Source: an uncultured Eubacteriales bacterium | GTDB lineage: Bacteria; Bacillota_A; Clostridia; Christensenellales; Aristaeellaceae | DNA length: 12,233 nucleotides | Reading direction: 5' to 3' | NCBI GenBank assembly: GCA_900313545.1 | Contig: OMRS01000100.1 | Span: 1-12,233 of the forward strand | Shown here: piece by piece, positions 7,424-12,233 of the stretch | Numbering within the stretch: position 1 is the stretch's first letter | Layout of the letters: every line of letters begins with the position of its first letter | Notes under the pieces: generated by a model | What the model was told of the DNA's origin: nothing | The model's input: the letters and a program-made list of their open reading frames with translations, nothing else | Database searches by the model: none | Made by a program: the position numbers and the translations under genes

Positions 7424-7916
7424 GTCTTCCTCCTTTCCGGCCTCCCGCAGGCCGGTTTTGATACCGGAAGAATACCACATCCTGCGCCATCTCATCAAGG
7501 GAGGCAGTTCCCGGGCTCAAAAGAACGTCCCGATCCGGCAGACATCAGGGCCGCCTTCCATGCGTGCCTGGCGACCTTTCAGCAGTTCACCCCTGCTTCG
7601 GGATGATCCGGTACGGACGGATGAAAGGATGCCCTGTATGTATTCCCTCCTGCGGTTCATTTCTTATAGTCTCATGACAGCATATAAATACATCTTATCA
7701 AAAAAAGATACAAAAAAAGCCTGTGAATACAGGCTTTAACCAGAATAATACTAAGAACAGGCAATCCGCGGCTGCGCGGTAGCCAGGGAATGAGGGTTCA
7801 TTTGCAGGCCGTCCTCACGCACTGGTCGGACGGCCCGCTCAGGAGCGGGAATGCGTCTCCCCGCACAGGAAACCGGCCTCCCGGGGGATCCCGCCGGGCA
7901 CTGTCCTCCGGCGGTT
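7424..7916. other. Intergenic region between the kinase and nitroreductase genes
   Basis: This gap of almost 500 bases has no convincing gene. It contains the kinase terminator at 7705-7737 and an AT-rich patch at 7660-7720. On the minus strand a TATAAG box (7668-7663) could be the -10 of a nitroreductase promoter, though no good -35 is visible. A hairpin (7437-7443 with 7449-7455) sits directly before the nitroreductase binding site. GC-rich hairpins lie at 7807-7835, 7834-7849 and 7891-7914, downstream of the kinase stop. Confidence 0.5.
7705..7737 (-). terminator. Rho-independent terminator for the histidine kinase transcript
   Basis: A nine-base stem (AAAGCCTGT 7716-7724 with ACAGGCTTT 7729-7737, loop of four) is followed on the minus strand by a long T-rich run, reading TTTTTTTGTATCTTTTTTT across the stem end. 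It lies about 180 bases after the kinase stop codon and isolates that gene from the nitroreductase downstream. Confidence 0.8.
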
Positions 7917-9377
7917 CTACCTTCCCAGAACCTGTTTCAGGGTCTCCAGCATGATCTTCAGGTCCAGGGGCTTGGCGATATGCGCCTGCATTCCGGCATC
8001 CAGGGCCGCCTTCTGGTCCTCCTTGAACGCATCCGCGGTCATGGCAATGATCGGGATGCGCGACCTGGCCGGATCTTCAAGGGCGCGGATGGCCCGGGTT
8101 GCGTCATATCCGTTCATCACCGGCATCTGGATGTCCATGAGGATCGCGTCATAGGTTCCCGGCTCCGCCCGGACCACCGCCTCCACAGCCGCCTTTCCGT
8201 CCTGGGCGCAGTCGATCTGAAAGCCTTCATGGGTCAGGAGCATGGTTGCAATCTCCTGGTTGATGAAGTTGTCCTCCACCAGCAGAAGGCGGATTCCGGA
8301 AAAGTCCGCCTTCTCCTCTTTGTCCGCCGGGGTTTCAGGAAGCTCTTTGGGCGGCACAGGCTGGAAGCTCAGATGCATGGTCAGGGTCGTTCCTTCTCCC
8401 TGCCGCGTATCCACCTCGATGGTCCCGCCCATCCTGTCCACAAAATTCTTGGTGATGGCCATGCCCAGCCCCGTCCCCTGGATCTTGCTGACCGTGCTGG
8501 TCCTCTCCCGCTCAAAGGGGGTAAACAGGCGCTTGGCAAATTCCGGGCTCATCCCGATTCCCGTATCCCGCACCATGAATTCGCAGGAGACCTTCTTCTC
8601 AGTTTTCTCCACCTGCCTCATGGCCAGGGTCACGCTGCCCCCCTCCGGCGTAAACTTGCCGGCATTGCTGAGCATATTCATCAGGGCGCGGCTGAGCTGG
8701 CTCCTGTCGCACAGCACCCAGGTCTCCCCCGTCTCCCATTCCCGGATGAACTGAAGGCGCTTGCTGTCCATCTGGGGGGTGACCAGGTCCACAACGTCGC
8801 ACAGGAGGTTCTCCAGGCACACCTGCTCCTGTTCCAGGTCCACCCCGCCGTTTTCGATCCGGCTCATTTCAAGCACGTCATTGATCGTATCCAGCAGCTG
8901 CCGTCCGGCGTTTTCAATTTTCTTCAGATATTCCCTTGTTTCCTCCACGGTGATGCCGTCCCGGCCCGCCAGGAGCGTATATCCGGTAATGGCGTTGAGC
9001 GGGGTGCGCAGGTCATGGGACATGTTGGACAAAAACCGGCTCTTGGCCTCGCTGGATCTCTTGGCTGCCTCCATTTCCGCCCGGATGTGCTCATGCTCCT
9101 TGATCTTGTCCGTAATGCGCCGGACCAGCAGCAGCATGACATAGACAAATATGCTGCCCCCAAAGAGGATGGAGGCCACGACCATGTCCGGCTTCCCAAA
9201 CAGTCCCACGGCCAGATAGCCGCACAGGAAGAGGATCAGGAGCAGGATCGGGAGCTGAAGGATTCTGCTCTCCCGCTTCCAGTCATCCCTGACCCTCACA
9301 TCCCGGGCGAATCGGATATACCGGCTGATGTTCCACGCCATCAGTGCAGCGCCCATAAAAACCATCGCTACAGTCAA
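7917..9377 (-). CDS. Membrane-bound hybrid sensor histidine kinase with receiver domain
   Basis: This 486-residue signalling protein has three likely membrane helices (about 1-17, 39-59 and 65-85), a short coiled linker, a HisKA domain with SHDLRTP (phosphorylated His121), and an ATPase domain with the N box around Asn238, DTGIGM (271-276) and GTGLGM (301-306). It ends with a receiver domain carrying Glu368/Asp369, phospho-acceptor Asp415 in LMDIQMP, Thr447 and Lys469. There is no extracellular sensor domain, no HPt domain and no adjacent response regulator, so the output partner must be encoded elsewhere. The start is TTG at 9377: an ideal binding site lies six bases upstream and an in-frame TGA overlaps that site, so no longer form is possible. 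It has its own promoter, long leader and terminator. The signal is unknown. Confidence 0.94.
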   Translation of the reverse strand: MTVAMVFMGAALMAWNISRYIRFARDVRVRDDWKRESRILQLPILLLILFLCGYLAVGLFGKPDMVVASILFGGSIFVYVMLLLVRRITDKIKEHEHIRAEMEAAKRSSEAKSRFLSNMSHDLRTPLNAITGYTLLAGRDGITVEETREYLKKIENAGRQLLDTINDVLEMSRIENGGVDLEQEQVCLENLLCDVVDLVTPQMDSKRLQFIREWETGETWVLCDRSQLSRALMNMLSNAGKFTPEGGSVTLAMRQVEKTEKKVSCEFMVRDTGIGMSPEFAKRLFTPFERERTSTVSKIQGTGLGMAITKNFVDRMGGTIEVDTRQGEGTTLTMHLSFQPVPPKELPETPADKEEKADFSGIRLLLVEDNFINQEIATMLLTHEGFQIDCAQDGKAAVEAVVRAEPGTYDAILMDIQMPVMNGYDATRAIRALEDPARSRIPIIAMTADAFKEDQKAALDAGMQAHIAKPLDLKIMLETLKQVLGR

Positions 9378-9383
9378 GCCGGT

Positions 9384-9393
9384 ATCACCTCCT
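9384..9393 (-). promoter_or_regulatory. Extended Shine-Dalgarno sequence that sets the kinase TTG start
   Basis: The minus strand reads AGGAGGTGAT, a ten-base match to the 16S rRNA 3' end, ending six bases before the TTG at 9377. The stop codon TGA at 9395-9393 is in frame with the kinase, so TTG is the most upstream possible start. The next ATG (9365) is too far from the site. Confidence 0.8.
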
Positions 9394-9431
9394 CACGCAC
9401 TGGTTCAGTCATATTCGCAAAAGTCCGGGCT

Positions 9432-9583
9432 GCGGCATGCAGGAATGCGGTGCCGCCCCTCCGGGGTGCAGCGGTTCCCGCGCCGACGGATGCCTTCCTC
9501 CCTGCATTCCCGCATGCCGGCAGGCTTTTCCCGCCGGCGGATGCCCGGAAAGGTTCCGTTCATTTTTCCCGGCCTGCCGGGAA
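9432..9583 (-). promoter_or_regulatory. Structured 5' leader of the histidine kinase mRNA
   Basis: Three potential hairpins lie in the leader. One is compact (9566-9573 with 9576-9583). One has 5-7 bp GC arms around 9517-9540. The third is long (9432-9450 with 9502-9520, 17 of 19 positions complementary in DNA) and encloses a smaller hairpin. The nine bases at 9572-9580 are exactly complementary to 9517-9525, so the first two cannot form together with that pairing. Such competition is typical of attenuators and riboswitches, but no known class is recognised and GC-rich DNA makes chance pairing common. Confidence 0.35.
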
Positions 9584-9630
9584 GAGGATGCAAAGCTTCT
9601 CCTTCCGATGTCAGCGCGCATCCCCGAAAC

Positions 9631-9659
9631 ATTATAGCCGGGAGCGGGCCTGACTTCAA
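9631..9659 (-). promoter_or_regulatory. Promoter of the histidine kinase gene
   Basis: On the minus strand a -35 box TTGAAG (9659-9654) and a perfect -10 box TATAAT (9636-9631) are 17 bases apart. The sequence is a rare AT-rich spot in a GC-rich gap. It would start transcription near 9624, about 245 bases before the TTG start codon. Confidence 0.7.
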
Positions 9660-9767
9660 CATCCTTCCTTGACCCGGGCATCCGGAGGAAGCCCGCAGCT
9701 CCGGCCCGACCCGGCCGCCCGGGCACCTCCTTCCGGGATTTCGGCGGGGCTGATCCCCCGGAAGCGG

Positions 9768-9806
9768 AAAAAGCCCGAAATCCCCGCATGCTCAGGGATT
9801 TCGGGC
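9768..9806 (-). terminator. Rho-independent terminator after the NUP-family gene
   Basis: A perfect 12-base stem (GCCCGAAATCCC 9773-9784 with GGGATTTCGGGC 9795-9806) and a ten-base loop are followed on the minus strand by TTTTT (9772-9768). It lies about 55 bases beyond the stop codon of the gene at 9860-10876. Confidence 0.85.
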
Positions 9807-9859
9807 ATCCGTGCTTCAAACAGCGGTCCGCTTTCCGACATTCCCGGGTGGGCCGGCTT

Positions 9860-10876
9860 TCAAAAGCCGCCTTCCAGAATGGGATCGATGATCCTCCTGC
9901 CCACCTCAAAAATGTTCTCCATGGCGGTAACAAAGATATCCGCGGATTCAGTGCTGTCCTCTGACGCGATCTGCAGGGGTTTGCGCTCCCCCCAGAGGGT
10001 TTCGGGGGTGACATTCTTCAGGAAAACATCCATGTTCACGCTGACCCGAAGGAGGATCAGCCGCTCCAGCATGCCCATCCTCTTCACCGCCCGCGCCACG
10101 GCCACATCCTCCATTTCCGTCATGGCAAAGGGATCCGGGCACCGGTAGGTGCTTGTCATCAGCAGCGCGTTTTCATGGCCATGGGCTCCCTTCCAGTAAT
10201 TGTCACCGGTCACCACGGTGCCCAGCAGGACGTGCGGATCCCGGATGGCCCAGTCAGCGCCTTCAAAGGTGGCCGCCATGACGCTCCGGGTGACCTCCGT
10301 CGTCTTCACCGGCGTATCCTTCACAAGCGCATAGACCCTGGCCGTCAGCTGCGGGTCCATGAGGACCACGGCGCTGTCATCAAAGTCCGCGTCATGGAAC
10401 CAGGTCGTTCCCTCCGGATCCGCAAGCTCCCTCGCATCCGCGTGGTGCCCCAGATCGTAGTCCACCGCCGCGGAAATGACGGCCACATCGCCCATGACGG
10501 TCGTTTCCACGGCCGACCCGGCGCAGCCGACGGAGAGGATGTAGGCCTTTGAAAAATCAAAACGGCTGTCGGACAGGACCTCCATGGTCGTGAGCGCGGC
10601 GCTGATTTTTCCCATGCCGGTCTTGCACAGGGCGACGCCATCCTTCACATACAGCGTCCCGGAGCCGGATGTCAGCTCATACCCGTCGGATCCCTTCAGG
10701 TAATGTTCATAGAAATACTGAGCCTCTCCGGGAGCATCCCCCTCCATGTTCCCGACTTCGAATTTGGGAAGCAGCAGCACCTTCACCGGAACAGGCAGGG
10801 AGGGCTGCTCCGCCAGGGACAGGGACCAGCCAAGCACCATCAGGACGCTCACGGCCAGGATTGCCAGTTTTTTCAT
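9860..10876 (-). CDS. Exported NUP-family protein, probable nucleoside-binding or nucleosidase-like
   Basis: This 338-residue protein resembles the purine nucleoside permease (NUP) family, which is distantly related to the PNP/MTAN nucleoside phosphorylases. It has a signal peptide (MKKLAILAVSVLMVLGWSLS, likely cut after LSLA) without a lipobox and no later membrane helix, so it should act outside the membrane and not as a permease. Phosphorylase-like patterns are TGMGKISAALTTMEVL (86-101), SVGCAGSAVETTVMGDVAV (115-133), TGD (223-225), TEMED (253-257, compare the Met-Glu pair of MTAN) and LRVSVNMDVF (276-285). The ATG at 10876 follows GGGGGAAAAGCGGA; upstream in-frame codons are rejected as they would bury the signal peptide. 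It lies downstream of glgB in the same direction. Activity and substrate are inferred. Confidence 0.78.
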   Translation of the reverse strand: MKKLAILAVSVLMVLGWSLSLAEQPSLPVPVKVLLLPKFEVGNMEGDAPGEAQYFYEHYLKGSDGYELTSGSGTLYVKDGVALCKTGMGKISAALTTMEVLSDSRFDFSKAYILSVGCAGSAVETTVMGDVAVISAAVDYDLGHHADARELADPEGTTWFHDADFDDSAVVLMDPQLTARVYALVKDTPVKTTEVTRSVMAATFEGADWAIRDPHVLLGTVVTGDNYWKGAHGHENALLMTSTYRCPDPFAMTEMEDVAVARAVKRMGMLERLILLRVSVNMDVFLKNVTPETLWGERKPLQIASEDSTESADIFVTAMENIFEVGRRIIDPILEGGF

Positions 10877-10924
10877 TCCGCTTTTCCCCCGTTTCGTTTT
10901 CCGGCATATTGCCCCGTGTTCGGG

Positions 10925-10948
10925 AGAACCGGGCATCACCCCGGTTCT
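10925..10948 (-). repeat. Hairpin between glgB and the NUP-family gene
   Basis: Nine-base arms (AGAACCGGG 10925-10933 and CCCGGTTCT 10940-10948) enclose a six-base loop about 30 bases after the glgB stop. No T run follows on the minus strand, so it is not a classic terminator. It may slow RNA decay or act as a weak terminator. Confidence 0.45.
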
Positions 10949-10976
10949 TCCCTCCCGTGGATCCCGTTCCCGCGGG

Positions 10977-12233
<1,257 letters not shown>

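Larger units (their letters stand above)
9378..9859. other. Intergenic region: kinase leader plus end of the NUP-family gene
   Basis: No convincing gene lies here. From right to left it contains the NUP-gene terminator (9768-9806), the kinase promoter (9631-9659), and a leader of about 245 bases with several hairpins ending at the kinase ribosome binding site. A minus-strand reading frame of 85 codons (9662-9405) crosses the leader but begins upstream of the -10 box and is rich in Arg, Gly, Pro and Cys, so it is probably not coding. Confidence 0.55.

Noticed and set aside
7807..7835. Hairpin GGCCGTCC/GGACGGCC as the kinase terminator
   Set aside because: It has a 13-base loop and no T run on either strand; the T-tailed hairpin at 7705-7737 is a better terminator.
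7851..9653. A 600-codon plus-strand open frame opposite the histidine kinase
   Set aside because: Same codon-bias effect; the minus strand encodes a complete kinase with all signature boxes.
9405..9662. An 85-codon minus-strand frame across the kinase leader
   Set aside because: It starts before the -10 box of the kinase promoter and is Arg/Gly/Pro/Cys-rich without motifs; leader RNA fits better.

Overview
The window is GC-rich DNA with tight gene packing, strong purine-rich ribosome binding sites, short hydrophobic signal peptides and a hybrid histidine kinase of a type common in anaerobic gut or rumen Clostridia. My best guess is a moderately high-GC member of the Clostridia (Christensenellales/Oscillospirales-like). 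That placement rests on protein style only and is an inference. All genes except one (a secreted M13 metallopeptidase) lie on the minus strand.

Left to right: (i) 1-340 holds part of a second, frameshifted and 5'-truncated copy of the amidohydrolase gene found intact at 3198-4520. (ii) 341-850 is a regulatory leader with a plausible promoter and a 49-codon small ORF. (iii) 851-2914 is the exported M13 peptidase, closed by a strong hairpin terminator at 3061-3104. (iv) A compact minus-strand operon follows, metF -> ahcY -> mtaD (6702 down to 3198), with gaps of only 27 and 25 bases. (v) A small nitroreductase (6911-7423) lies upstream of it. (vi) A membrane-bound hybrid histidine kinase (7917-9377) has its own promoter, a structured leader of about 245 bases, a TTG start and a downstream terminator. 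(vii) An exported protein of the NUP nucleoside family (9860-10876) has its own terminator. (viii) The 3' two thirds or so of glgB (glycogen branching enzyme) runs off the right edge.

The most coherent system is the methyl-cycle operon. MetF makes 5-methyl-tetrahydrofolate, the methyl donor for remethylating homocysteine. The AhcY-like hydrolase releases homocysteine from the by-product of methylation. The MtaD-family deaminase acts on S-adenosylhomocysteine and related nucleosides. The AhcY is of the short, Thermotoga/archaeal type and carries substitutions around the purine pocket. Together with the adjacent deaminase this suggests a deamination-first route (SAH -> S-inosylhomocysteine -> inosine + homocysteine), as described for Methanocaldococcus. 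This is a testable inference, not shown by the sequence alone.

Other points worth checking are the recent decay of the second mtaD copy, possible mutually exclusive hairpins in the kinase leader, and an exported protein carrying nucleoside-phosphorylase-like motifs. No CRISPR array, tRNA, rRNA, transposase or phage gene was seen.
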